Positions 23,167 to 34,939 of a stretch of DNA of 64,000 bases are shown here, piece by piece. Position numbers and translations under genes: made by a program. The notes beneath the pieces are model-generated. The model saw nothing but the letters and a program-made list of their open reading frames with translations, was not told the DNA's origin and ran no database searches. Position 1 is the stretch's first letter. Each line of letters begins with the position of its first letter. Origin of the DNA: Erodium maritimum (lineage: Eukaryota; Streptophyta; Magnoliopsida; Geraniales; Geraniaceae); contig OY997588.1 of the NCBI GenBank assembly GCA_963921825.1, positions 139,407,203-139,471,202 of the forward strand. Direction: 5' to 3'.

Positions 23167-24056
23167 TTTCGGAACAATGTATATTTTGTGCTGGATGAAC
23201 TCCACTGGCCGTTGGGAGAAGAAGAATTTGTTTGATCTGATCTGATAATCTTTTACTTTACTGGTCTGATCTGATCTAACGTGTATCCTAGCACTGGGAA
23301 ACAACCCCCAGTAATATGATACAGGATGAAACAATGCTTACAATAATAAGGTGAAAAAAATTTCTTTCTAACCTTACATCCACTTATCCACCCTTATTTT
23401 TTATTTTTATATAATTAAATTTCAATTATTATTAAAAGTAAGAAATGAAATAATATGAACTTAAATAAAAAAGAATAATAAGTTTAACTCAAAAGATTAT
23501 TTTAAAAACAAAACATATGTGAGCTCACCTCACCTAATCTAATTCATTTTAACCCTAATCTTGACAACATCTTCATTGAAACCTCACAGATTCATCTCTA
23601 TCAAAAAAATCCTCACACCTTCATCTCAGAACCACTTCATCCTTCCGCCTCCTCCTCTCTAACTGTGGATCCTGATTATTACGATGGAGTGGGCTCGCCT
23701 CCTCTGTTTGGGTTTCAAGGCGGCCAGAACTGTGTCGGAGCCTCCCTTGCAGAGTCGCCACCTTCGGTGGCCGTCTCTTCCAACGAGCTACACCCTACGA
23801 CCAGAACTGATTTTTAATATATTTTTTCTTTTATATATATTGTTCATTTTTTGGGTTCTTAAATCACGAAATAAAAAAATGGAAACTATTGTCATTTAAT
23901 AATATTAAATGAAATATTAATATTTAAATAAATTAATGATGAATAAGGAAAATCACGCTTGACACGTCGTGTCAATCTCAGATTTTTCTTTTCAACTTCC
24001 CCTTTTTCAGTCTACTTTAACAGTTTATCTTCTGCACCAAATCTTCTTCTTGTCGC
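23167..24056. other. AT-rich region with one short coding-like stretch
   Basis: 23340-23520 is AT-rich. At about 23666-23817 a plus-strand frame reads VDPDYYDGVGSPPLFGFQ and ends TRTDF-stop. It has no recognised domain and lies after a pyrimidine-rich leader-like sequence. I would not call it a gene. Confidence 0.3.
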
Positions 24057-24599
24057 TTGTGTAGATCTCCTTCTTCCTTCAATTATCTCCAGACAAAACA
24101 ACCCTTTCCCGTGTCTTCATCACGGTCTCCGTCTCCATCTCCATCTCCGGCACCATCACCGACACCATCTCCGCGACCATCTCTGCCACGTATTGTGGTT
24201 CTTCACTCTCCGACACCAACTCCGTACCAATCTTTGCCACCAATATGGGGCAAGGTTCCTCCTCTGCCACAACCGCCCTGATCTTCGCAACCATCCCCTC
24301 TATACAGTCCAGCACTGTTGAGGAGACTTAAGAGCAGACATAGGAAGAAGGACATTGCTAGAATGGACCGCTTTGTGGAAAGCGAAATGGAAGACGGAGA
24401 ATTAGAAGATGTTTTTCACTCCGAGCGAAAGAGGACGAGGGAGTCGAGAATTGACAGGCTGTTGAGGAAGAAGCACATGCTGGAAGATTAGGAGGCTCGA
24501 TATTATGATGCTGATTATGACCAAGGAAAAGATGCTGAGGAGGATGACGCTGATGAAGAAACATATTATTGTACTGATGAGTACTACTCTAATGCTTAG
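24057..24599 (+). pseudogene. Pro/Ser-repeat and acidic-tail protein remnant
   Basis: One frame of 181 codons is interrupted by TGA 24279 and TAG 24489. It starts with a Ser-Pro repeat (SRSPSPSPSPAPSPTPSP), then a basic stretch (RRLKSRHRKKDIARMDRF), and ends with an acidic Tyr-rich tail (DADYDQGKDAEEDDADEETY). No ATG is seen at the start, so an upstream exon may be missing. It has the same orientation as the Ulp1 and GRF remnants and points towards the transposase pseudogene at 26-29 kb. It may be a passenger ORF of the same Mutator-like element. The product is not recognised. Confidence 0.4.
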
Positions 24600-26215
24600 T
24601 GATGACCAGTATTACACAAGTTTTTTTTGGGCTTTCTTTTTGCACTGCAAACATGCATGAGTCAAAATATATGCATGTTTTTTTTGTAATGGCGTGACAA
24701 ACCTTGTGTCTTCGTGTTGTTAACTACTACTATTTTTTTTGTAATGGTAGATGGTGGTTTATTTCCTAGCACTATGATCATTATTCATATTACTGGTGCT
24801 CTTATCTTGTTTTTCATGCGGGAGGACTGAATTTCAAACACAGTCATGTATGTAATCTTCTTAGCACTGGATTTATTTTCCTAGTACTAGTATTTTATGG
24901 TACGACAATTAGACTATCCACAATGGAATCAGTCTAATTGTAGTTTAATTATCCTAGTTTAATTTTAAAAATTTATCCATGTACTCAACTACGAGCATTA
25001 ACAAATAAAACAGAACATGAAGGAAATAAACCAATATACATTTAAGAAACAATTTAAATAAAAAAAATTAAAGTAATCTTAAATTAATACAATCTGAAAT
25101 CATAGTATTATTAATTAAGTATTCTTCTTTTTAAATTACTAAATACATAATTACCTTATATTAATTACGAAATATTAAATTATAAATCAAAAATTGCACC
25201 AAATCATAATTAAGTAATATTATATTATGAAATATTAAATTATGGAAACATTAACTAAAATATTATACTTTATTAAGAAAAACATTAAATGTTTTTTATT
25301 AAGAAAATTATTAATTGTTATGATTAATAAACGAATCAATTATACTAGATTATGAAATATTAAACTATTAATTTTTTCGATAATTAGTTAAAGCAACTAA
25401 TTTATTAAGGAAACTTATTAATTGTTATAATTGCTTCTGATACTATACTAACTTTTCCTAATACATGGTCCAGATTCCTAATACTTGTCTCACTTGCTCA
25501 ATACTGGGTTAGTTGTACTACTACTAGGTTAAAAAAAAATTGTACCATGCTTATATTCCTAGTACTATGCTTATTGTTTACATTATAGGTTTTTTTGTTA
25601 TTGCTACACATGTCTTGTTTCTAAGGCTCTAGTGCTCTATTTATTTCATTAGTTTCTATTACATGGTTCAGATTACTAATACTTCCCTCATTTCTTACTA
25701 TGCTTGTTCAACACATTTAAAGTATTCTTGTGTTGTTTCCGAGGCTGTAGTACTGAACTTAGTTCACAACTACTGTTTTTCTTTTTCCTAATAATGGGTT
25801 CATATTACTAGTACTAGGATTAGTTTCCTAATACTGGGTTACATTTACTAATACCATGCTTATATTCCTAGTATTATGCTTATTGTTTACATTACAGGTA
25901 TTTTGTTCTTCCTACACAGGTCTTGTTTCTGATGGTGCAATACTGTATTTCATCTACTAGGTTAAATTTCCTACTACTAGGTTCATTTTCCTATTATTTC
26001 ATTTGTCCTAGCTCATTAGGTTCAATTACCTGTGACTGTTTTCATTTTTCTGTTGATACAACACTATACTTTATTTTCCTAGTTTATTATTGCAATTCCT
26101 GAAAATTAAAATTAATAAGAATGAATAGTTTATGTTATTTTGATACAACATCAATAGTGGGCATCAATAGTCCTATGACTGTGAAAGCAGTATTATTACA
26201 ATTCCATAAAAATAA
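24600..26215. repeat. AT-rich spacer with degenerate 'cctagtactatg' repeats
   Basis: Two blocks (24690-24910 and 25430-26060) are filled with variants of cctagtactatg, cctaatactgggtt and cctactactaggtt. An AT-rich stretch of attaaatta-type wording (25000-25430) separates them. No coding potential. Confidence 0.5.
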
Positions 26216-28759
26216 TTAGAATACATACTCTTCTTCATCGTCTTCATGTACATTTGCTTCTTCTTCATCGTCTTCATGTACATTTTCTTCTTCATCGTCT
26301 TCATGTATATTTGCTTCTTCTTTATCTATTTCTTCTTCATCTTCATCTGTTTCTTCTTCATCTTCATCTGTTTCTTCTTCGACTACTACTGGTCTTTCTT
26401 GCGGGTGTTGGTACGGGTCCTGATTCTCTTTCGATGCCCGAGGAAATGCTCACCTTTTGAGTTAAATCTAACTTCTTCAAGTCTACCACGCTTGGTTTGA
26501 ATTGCTGGGGGATGGACTTCTTCACAATCTAAGTCTTCTGGCCATTCTTTGGGATTCACTGGTGTGTGATACACAGTATCAACAACAGAGGCCTTCTAGG
26601 TATCCTTGTAATAATATGGGTCGCACAAAACATGTACTTGCATTCCAGCTACCTTATATGTTTTGGTTGCATGCACACATAATTTTTTCAATGTGGAACA
26701 CACAACATTCGCATGTCTTCCGACCCAAGTCCACTTTTGTGCCCTTGTTTGCATGGTTACCACGTACGTCAAACTCCGTTATATTCAGTCTTACAACCTT
26801 CATACCCTTACCAGAAGCATGCCTACTCCTGATACGTCTATAAACCGTAGGCGTCAACTTAGCGCCCTCAGGCATTTTTCTAATTGTATTGCGACACATG
26901 TTGAACCACTAATTGATTCTCGCATGCATAGCATCTAACAATGCAATGATAGGCCATTTTCTTGCTTGGCCTAAAGCTGAGTTTATAGACTCGACCCCAT
27001 TGGTTGTCATGATATATCGTAACGCTAAGCTCGGAAGTGAGCTCTTGCCCACTGATGCAATGATAGATTTGTTTCTCAAAAATATTTTGTCGCTTGTGGA
27101 TAATTGGCATGTAGTACACCGTACTTACGATTGAATTCGGTAATTGTGTATGCATCAACAGCCTTTTCAAAAAGAGCTCCGATTAGGCACCGGGACCGGG
27201 TTCTTTTTTTTACTTTATCTATAACGTTTTGTGTGAGATGCCACCTATAGTGGCCATGCTCTGCAATTGGATAGATAGTTGACACAACTTTTATGATACT
27301 TGCACTTCTATCATAATCGATTATTAGATAGTTGACACTTCTTTTATGTATGCATTGTTGTAAATTATTCATAAACCATGTCCACGATGCTTGGTTCTCC
27401 GAGTCCACCACGACCTAAGCAATTGGGTACATATGAAATTACCATCGAATCCTGATGCAATTAGCATGACTACTTTGAACTTGGTCTTCAACCAAGTCCC
27501 ATCCACTCCAACAACCTTTCTCATGTGGCTGAATCCTTTGATACATGCTCTGTATGCTATGAAACAAAATTTGAATTCCTCTTATCAATAACCACTAGAT
27601 CCGTGATTTTTCATGGATTCAACTGCTTAACAAGGTGCATATAGAAAGGGAGAAGTCGATAACTTTGCTCAGGGCAACCTCTTATCTTAGCGTTTTCAAG
27701 TTGTCGTCCCTTCCAAGCTAGCCAGTATGATATGTCTGCATTGTAGGTACCATGAATAAGTTCTTGAACTGATTATGGCGGTGTAGCTCTTCACCATTAA
27801 AAGATTCACTCAGATAGGTGTCAATTACATCCGCAATTGTCTGACTTTGATTTCCATTCACATCATCTGGGGAGCAAGTGTGGTAATTGTGATACGTTCT
27901 TATGGAGAAGGTGGCTACTCCCCTCATTTTGGTTGCATGAATCATCCAAACACATTCACGACCTCTGCATTTTACAACATACAATGTCCGGTTAGGTCTG
28001 ATGGTTCTAAATTCAAAGTGATTCTTACATGTCATTGCAATATTCTTCCACTTTCTTTGAACCTCAGCTTTGTTGGTAAACTCTTGACCAATTTCCAAGT
28101 TCGACCCATCTGTGAAACTAAATGCGGTCAACGATTCTTCATCATCCAATCCCACTGAACCATAATGTTGGTCTCCTTTATAAAACATTCATCTTCTTCA
28201 CTAGTATTACCATAAGAGTCTGCTCCACTATCAAATTCATGTTCAAAGTCCTCTCTAATACCAAGTAGATCCTCTTCTACACCAGTAGGAGATGACAACA
28301 CCAATACATCCCTTCCTCGAGCAGCCTCGTATTAAATTAACACTACCATTTCCCGCTTTGTTCTTATGAGTTTGGGGACAAAAACATTCCCTGTCAAAGA
28401 TATTATCTCCAAGAATATCTTTCTTACTCAACTCTACATGTAAAAATTTTTGGACGATCGGTGGCGGCGTTCCCATATAACAAATGATAGGCCTCGAGAC
28501 TCGCATCATCTGTTATCGGGCTTGGCTTCAAAACTTCACAAGAAATACCTTCAAACTCATACAAATGGTACCTGACTTTCAAATCTATTCCGTTTTTTTC
28601 CACTCCAATCTTCTCATACAATGTTTCCAGCATCAACTTTACCGAATCCTTAACAACGAAACTAATTACTTTATCGTCAACACTAGGTATCCAAGTATAC
28701 TTTCCTCCCTCTATCTTGTATTCCCCACCACAATAAGTAAGGACTACTACTCTCCCCAT
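26216..28759 (-). pseudogene. MuDR-type transposase pseudogene (copy 1)
   Basis: Reading the minus strand from ATG 28759: an N-terminal domain (LTYCGGEYKIEGGKYTWIPS) shared with copy 2 at 30.3 kb. Then a MuDR DNA-binding-type domain (FTNKAEVQRKWKNIAM to FSIRTYHNYHTC, about 28110-27880), and the MULE catalytic core with VDGTWLKTKFK near 27500. DYDRSASIIKVVSTIYPIAE and GHYRWHLTQN follow (27330-27225), then a SWIM-type remnant VDLGRKTCECC (26730-26690). The C-terminal tail has coding repeats of HEDDEEE type, ending at 26216. At least two frameshifts (between the N-terminal and DNA-binding parts, and near 27420) and several stops disable it. The family cuts and joins Mutator-like elements in the nucleus. 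Confidence 0.85.
26219..26390 (-). repeat. Tandem acidic-codon repeat in the copy 1 transposase tail
   Basis: On the plus strand, variants of cttcatgtacatttgcttct and ttcttcatcttcatctg recur. On the minus strand they encode repeated ETDEDEE and HEDDEEENV units in one frame. Confidence 0.7.
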
Positions 28760-30271
28760 TCCTACAGAAATTAAACACAAAAACATCAACATCCACATCC
28801 AAATATTGAACTCTAGTACCAGTTCATTTTTTTGCAGTACCGGTTTATACATATCCATAGTACCAGTTTATTTTATCTTAGTATCTGTTTTTTACACTAT
28901 CGTTTTATGTCATAGCCATATTACCAGTTTATTTTATCTTAGCATCTGGTTTTTACACATCCTTATTATCAGTTTATTTCTTTACAGTATCAGGTTATTA
29001 CAAATACCCGAAAATTTTGGGGGGAATTTGCAGATACAAATGCAAATGCAGATTCAATTCAATGGTTCATTTCCGTTTCCGTTTCAATGAAGTTCATACC
29101 ATTCGAAATTTATATTAACTACAATCTACACGTACATACATACATATTTGTGGAAATTGTAAGGTGGGAATGACGAATTGAATTGAAAATAGGAAATTAG
29201 GGTTCTGTACTCACTGATATGGTTCGGTACAGTACTTCGAGCTCTTCCAACAGGACGGTAAACCCCGGAAAAAAGAAAAATAAAAGTAGCAGACGTACTC
29301 CAAACCGCTTCTCGTTTCACGATCAGCATCAACAGTAGTCGACGACATCCAGTAACGAACACAGCACCGAACGAAGAAGAAGAAAAAAGAAAAGAAATTA
29401 TAAAAATTAATTTTCGTAATTGAAATAATATTTTAATAATCAAAGGTAAAAATAGGAATGTTCAAACCCCCTTAAATAAAAAACTACGGTGCAAAATATT
29501 TTTTTTGCTAAGGCTAGTCTCATAACATATTTTGACCAGGAGACTATTATACCAATACCGGATGAATTTCTAAAAGGGCTTTATTTGATAATGTAGTGCT
29601 ACAAAATCTCCATCCATGATATGTTTTGGAAAAAGACCTCCCCTTTAATGAAACTTTGTTATTCCCTATTCTACCCTTTTGTAAGTTTGGAAAAAAAAAC
29701 TTCTAAAAATCAGTCCCCATCCTCGCCACCCAATTTAAAGCCCGACCTCCACAGCCAAAAAATTGCTCCGCCGTCCACCACCTTCCCTGTGCGTCGTCCA
29801 CCACCGTCCAAAGCCCCTTGCGTCGTCCTCTTCGTGTCTGCCATTGAAGCAAACCTCCAAGTAAGATAGTTTCACTTCATCCTCTTTGAATTTAGTGATT
29901 TTCATTTTTAGGTTTGAATAGAACTTCGAATTTAGGACGGAAAAAACGATATTTGTTGGTTTAATGTGTATAAACTTAGTGAAATAAACAAAGGAGTGGA
30001 ATGAGGTGGATTAGATTCGTATTTTGGAGGTTTTGAGGATTTTAGAAAATGATGAACAAGTAGGACCGATCGGTTAATTAGGTTGAAGACAAGCTGGCCG
30101 TTCGGTCACAGATAGTTGATATGTATGTAAATGTCAACTAGCCGCACGACTGAAATTCCATCCGATCGGACGACCGTTCTCCTGGTTTGTTCTTCGTACG
30201 ACTATTTGCATATACCACAACAATATACTTAATTAGTAATATGTTCTTATGGTGTTGTAATTGTTACAAAT
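28760..30271. other. Intergenic region between two divergent transposase pseudogenes
   Basis: 28800-28990 carries degenerate repeats of agtaccagtttattt. On the minus strand 29440-29190 looks like a 5' untranslated region ending at a GTGAGTAC donor. On the plus strand 29621-29860 is a Pro-rich frame ending at a CCAA|GTAAG donor, so each transposase may have had an intron-containing leader. 30060-30185 holds several ccgatcgg/ccgttcgg words. Confidence 0.4.
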
Positions 30272-32638
30272 ATGAGTGAAATTTTAGTCTGTGCTACTTA
30301 CGGTGGGGAATATAAGCTAGAGGATGGGAAGTATAATTGGATATCAACAAACGAGGATTGTATTAGTCTTATTGTTGATGATAATACAACACTGAAGACA
30401 GTGAAGGAGCACCTGTATTCTAGAATCGGGGTGAATGAAAGTGAGACAGAACTAAAACTTAGTTTCGTAGCTTGTATGCCCTATTTTGTAGGAGTTATCC
30501 CAATAGAGAATATCATAGATGATATCGCTTTTCGGGGTTTTGTACTGGAGAACAGAAGTATAGTTTCCAGAACCGTGTTATGTGTAGAGCTGATCAAGAA
30601 AGATACCATTTATGGCCAAGCTGAAACGGTTGAAGTTGAACAGGGGGTCAACGATGTACCGGAAGCTGTTGCAGTTGAGTATGATGAACATGACAATGGT
30701 GGGCATGACAGTTATTTTGAAGTTGGTATTTGTAGTGTTGCAGGTAATCGAGAGAATGTTGATAACCCAGTTATTTAGCGTCGGCGGAGAGAACGTGATA
30801 CGGAAGCAGAAGCATCGTCTCCTATGCCACCACCGGTAAGCTTGGACAATATCGAGGAGAACGGTCAAATGGTGGAGTATGTTTGTAGAAACTAGTATTT
30901 TCCGGTAGATACTGTGGATGCAAAACAAACCATGATCAGTTTTAGGGATGAGTCAGATTTAGTAGTTGGTAAAGAATTTCCGAACAAGGAAGTAGTGATG
31001 ACGTATCTCAAAGACATTTCAATTAAGGGTGATTTTTGGATACAACGTGATAGATCTTCAAAGATGTTATACATTGCAAAATGTGTTGGTGCTACTTGTG
31101 GATGGAGAGTGCGTGCAAAAAAATATTGGGGATCCCGTGAAACTTTCTCCATTAGAACCTATGAGTCGTTACATACTTATTTGGTTAGTGAATGGAACTT
31201 CCAAAGAGGTAAATTGAGTATGGAAGAGATTGTGTGTCAGTTGGTCAAAGAATATAGTGAAGGAAAACATATTCCCAAACCACGTGCAATTCAAAAAAAC
31301 TTAGAGGGTAGACAGTTAGGGTTTTATAAATACTGGCAATGTTGGAAGGAAAAAACACTGGCGATGATTAAACTTGTAGGGGACCCTGATTTAAGTTATG
31401 GATTACTCCCTGTTTATTTGCACCAGGTTCGGAAGATGAATGTAGGCGCAGTATCTCATTTGGAGGTGGATGCGAAGAGTAGATTTAAATATGTTTTCAT
31501 AGCATATCGGCCATGCATTGAGGGATTTAACTTTTCCTTAAGAAAAGTGAACGCTGTAGATGGTACATGGTTGAAGACAAAGTATAAATGGGTAATGTTA
31601 ATTGCAAACGGGGAAGATGATAATCATCACCAATATCATGTTGCTTGGGCTGTAGTTGACTCGGAGAATGATGCTTCAAGGAGATGGTTCTTCGAAAAGT
31701 TGAGCCCGGAGATCCCGAACGGGGAGGACTTGGCTATGCTTTTTGATAGAAATAGAAGTATCATCAATGCAGTGTCGGTCGTCTACCCAAAAGCCCAACA
31801 TGGCCATTGTAGGTGGCATCTGACCCAAAATGTCAGAGATCATCATGGGGGTAAGCCTAAAAACAAATTATCGAAGTTATTCCAAAAAGTTATTAATGCG
31901 TACACAAGGGAGAGGTTCAATGATAAGTACGAAGAATTGTAAGAAATGTACCCCAAGTAGGCGGAATATCTAGAGACAACAAACATAGAACGTCAGCAAT
32001 GGGCGAGATCTCACTTCTTAGGCCCGTAGTAAAATATCATGGCAACGAACGGTGTTGACTCTATCAACAATGTAATACGAGAAGAGAGAAGTATGCATAT
32101 TATAGAGGTGTTGAACATCATGCAGAAAACGGTTACCTATTGGTTCATGCTACGTGTGGATGTGATGAACAAGTTACCGATGTCCCAAACCGTAACTCCA
32201 AAGATAGAAAAAATAATTTCTACAAGGAACAAGCTAGGGAAGGAGATGCGAATAACAGCACTGAATAGACAAGGCGAGTATCGGGTGAGGTGTGAACAAG
32301 TGTGTTGTGAGCATGTTGGGATAAATCTTTATGAGTTGTGCTCAGAATATTACACGATACAAAAATGGGCTGAAACATATTCTGGAACCGTGTACCCAGT
32401 GTTACGAGAATCAGAGTAGAATATTGATGAAGTTGATCGTGAAGCTCTTATGGAGGTTCTTCCTTTAGACTATGAAGCGAAACGCGGTAGACTAACCGAA
32501 AGAAGAATTCCTTCAGGAGGTGAGACTCCAAGAGCGACTCAAGCGGGTCCAAAGCATCACAGGAAATGTGGAAATTGTGCGATCATTGGTCACAACAAAC
32601 GAACATGCCTTTCACTTCCATCTGCACCTAATGTTTAG
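30272..32638 (+). pseudogene. MuDR-type transposase pseudogene (copy 2), single frame with stops
   Basis: From ATG 30272 one frame of 789 codons runs to TAG 32636-32638 with seven in-frame stops (30776, 30893, 31940, 31958, 32027, 32030, 32417) and no frameshift that I can see. Domains in order: the N-terminal domain shared with copy 1 (YGGEYKLEDGKYNWIST), and the MuDR DNA-binding-type domain (FRDESDLVVGKEFPNKEVV to FSIRTYESLHTY). The MULE core follows with VDGTWLKTKYK near codon 430 and FDRNRSIINAVSVVYPKAQ near codon 490, then GHCRWHLTQN. A shortened SWIM region (RCEQVCCEHVGINLYELC) lacks its first CxC half. Last is a zinc knuckle CGNCAIIGHNKRTC, which fits C-X2-C-X4-H-X4-C. Copy 1 is clearly related but diverged. 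Confidence 0.88.
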
Positions 32639-33041
32639 GGTATTTTTCCATTGATGATAGACTGTGTATTTCTTTCTGAATATGCTACTATTTGCTGAGG
32701 ATACTTTTTTTGTAATTGCATGTGTTGAATGCATTTCCATTACATGTGTTGGATGCATTTATTTGTATGGTGAAAGTATGTATGCATGTAGCCGATCAGT
32801 AAGTATAGTAGTCGAACGGCTACATGCATAGACACAAAAAATGTTGTGGGTGTTCTGTCGACCAATCGGCCGAATGGCTTAACAAAGCCTAAACGTCATT
32901 CAAATATCATGATTCACATTAAATATGATTCAAGTTCAATGGTAAACATGATTCACATTACAACCCTAGTTATTACCATAAAGACTCACATATGGCATTG
33001 AAAAATTGAGGTCTTTTTTTCCTGATACAAACAAACTCATA
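32639..33041. other. Spacer between transposase copy 2 and a small minus-strand ORF
   Basis: No gene. 32790-32880 contains ccgatcag, tcgaacggc and aatcggccgaatgg words like those at 30.1 and 39.05 kb. Confidence 0.4.
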
Positions 33042-33311
33042 TTACCAACGGGAAGTGGTCTCGTCTTGGTCGGTGAAGGACATTACGAATTGTTGAAGTC
33101 CTTCGAGCTGCTCCAAGACGACACGCGCATTATTCTCGTTTTCGGCTATCCATCCTCTTCTGTCGGCCTCCTTTAGCTCCTCCATCAGTTGATCTGCCTT
33201 CACTTGGACCCTTAGAAGATTTATCTTGATCTTCTGGAGCTTGGCCAACCTCTCCTGGTGTTGAAGTTGAACACTCTGTGTTGTAACGATGTCACTAAGA
33301 GGTGAAGACAT
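33042..33311 (-). CDS. Small coiled-coil protein of unknown function (89 aa)
   Basis: An intact frame from ATG 33311: MSSPLSDIVTTQSVQLQHQE, then a Leu/Glu/Lys-rich amphipathic stretch (residues about 20-80, LAKLQKIKINLL, ADQLMEELKEADRR, VVLEQLEGLQQF) that should form a coiled coil, ending SRW. The frame continues upstream of this ATG, but the composition changes to a repetitive CACTC-rich leader. A TATA box (CTATAAAA, minus strand, 33404-33411) lies about 95 bases upstream, which favours this start. It lies between two transposon genes and in the same orientation as the Ulp1 pseudogene, so it may be a passenger ORF. No homologous family recognised. Confidence 0.5.
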   Translation of the reverse strand: MSSPLSDIVTTQSVQLQHQERLAKLQKIKINLLRVQVKADQLMEELKEADRRGWIAENENNARVVLEQLEGLQQFVMSFTDQDETTSRW

Positions 33312-33403
33312 TTTTTGATGAAGTGACTGAAGAATGAGTAAAGAGTAGTGATGAGTGAGTAGTGATGAGTGAAGAGTGGAGTGAAGAGTGAGTGAAGAGT
33401 GGG

Positions 33404-33411
33404 TTTTATAG
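33404..33411 (-). promoter_or_regulatory. Candidate TATA box for the 89-aa ORF
   Basis: CTATAAAA on the minus strand, about 93 bases before the ATG. A leader of repeated cttcactcactc words lies between them. Confidence 0.5.
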
Positions 33412-33514
33412 GCGTGGTGAGTTCCATAAATGTAAGTTGGGTGGTGGGTGGGGAGTTGTAGTTGAATGGTAGTTAATGTGTTTAATGTGACCAATGAGGA
33501 GATGTTTGTTCCCA

Positions 33515-33720
33515 CTCAGCTCTTTCTGGCCCCAATATTAGGGTTTGTCCCAGTCGGATATGGAGGGATGGACCCAAAAAGCGACGTATGGGATCAATAA
33601 TAGGGTTCATCCCAATCGGATGGTGGGATGGTACCAAAAAGCGTCATATGGGATCAATAATAGGGTTTGTACCAATCAGATGGAGGGATGGTCCCATACC
33701 GTGTCGTATGGTAACACATA
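33515..33720 (+). repeat. Minisatellite, about 66-bp unit, three copies
   Basis: Units contain 'aatagggttcatcccaatcg', then gatgg(a)gggatgg.(c/a)ccaaaaagcg and tatgggatcaat. Confidence 0.75.
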
Positions 33721-33744
33721 ACTAGGTTTCTTGTGGGAAGGATC

Positions 33745-33925
33745 TTCCAATATCTAGTTCCAATGGTGTGGAATATATTCCTTCCGTAAAGTAGGTAACA
33801 TCTAATCGATGCCGGAAGGAATATATTCGTAACATCTAATCGACGTCGTAAGGAATATTCCTTACGTAAAGTTGGTAACATCTAATCGACGTTAGAAGGA
33901 ACATATTCCTTCCCATCTTCTATAA
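33745..33925 (+). repeat. Minisatellite with aggaatatattcctt / aacatctaatcgacg units
   Basis: Three to four copies of GGTAACATCTAATCGACG followed by an imperfect palindrome aggaatat(at)tcctt. Confidence 0.7.
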
Positions 33926-34235
33926 GTAAGAACAATGGAACTAGATATTGGAATCTATGTTCCACTTCTACTATCCACTTCTAATGTCTCCACCAAAAGA
34001 GGACTATCCATCTCCGGCCAAAGAAGACTGAGTTAAGAGTAGTGAAGAGCAAAGAGAGGAAGAGCCTCCTGTAGAGATACTGAAGTATATGGTAGCAATA
34101 CACTAAAAGGGTTTGGAGATAGTGAACACTATGGAGATACAACAATAGTCAACGGTAGCGGTGAAGTTGAAAGCGGTGATGATGCAACATCGGCCTTCAA
34201 TGCCTTAGACAAGGATACCCCTAAAAAGAAAGAGT
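33926..34235. other. Spacer between minisatellites
   Basis: No gene. A copy of ctagatattgg(a)a at 33941 is inverted relative to 'ccaatatctag' at 33748, so the block between forms an imperfect inverted structure. Confidence 0.35.
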
Positions 34236-34720
34236 AACATGTATGAGGGTAGCTATGTGTAACCAACTATAAGGGTTAACCTATATTAGGTTTAATATGT
34301 GTAACCAACTATTAGGGTTAACCTATATTAAGGTCAATATGTGTAACCATGTATGAGGGTAGCTATGTGTAACCAACTATTAGGGTTGTGAACCATGTAT
34401 GAGGGTTAATATGGCCCCAATATTAGGGTTTGACCCAAACAGGATAATATGGGACCTAAACAGCGCAATATGGGACCCAAACAACTCGGGTTGGCTCCAA
34501 TATTAGGGTTTGACCCAAGCGCAATATGGGACCCAAACAAGGAAATATGGGACCCAAACAGCGTAGGGTGCCCCCAATATTAGGGTTTGACCCAAACAGA
34601 TATGGAACCCACACGGCGCAATATGGGACCCATACATCGCGATATTGGTCACGTCATCCCAAACGGCGCAAGATGGGACCAATCCTCTCTCCCAAATTGC
34701 GCAAAATGGGACTGCTTTGT
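34236..34720 (+). repeat. Minisatellites: 'gtgtaaccaactattagggt' and 'aatatgggacccaaacagcg' units
   Basis: 34245-34400 repeats gtgtaaccaactattagggttaacctatatta-type units. 34410-34720 repeats ccaatattagggtttgaccc and (c/g)aatatgggaccca units. The wording 'ccccaatattagggtttg' also starts the array at 33.5 kb. Confidence 0.7.
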
Positions 34721-34939
34721 TCTATTAGGGTTTCTGGTCGTACGGTTCACAACCCGACCGATCGATCCACAAAAACACTGCATGGAAAAACTTGTTGTTA
34801 AAGTTCATTCATCCATTCAATATAATCCTTAAAGTTCAAATCCATTACGTTGAAGAACATTATCTGAACTGAACAAAATACATTAAGCAGCAAGCAGACT
34901 GTTAATAAGACTCTCTTCGATTTCTTTGTTCCGAGCCAT

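Noticed and set aside
23684..23899. 71-codon plus-strand frame with a hydrophobic end
   Set aside because: The hydrophobic part is simply AT-rich sequence and no homology or splice context supports it.
26246..26500. Phe/Tyr/Ile-rich plus-strand frame resembling a membrane protein
   Set aside because: It is the reverse of the acidic HEDDEEE repeats in the transposase tail.
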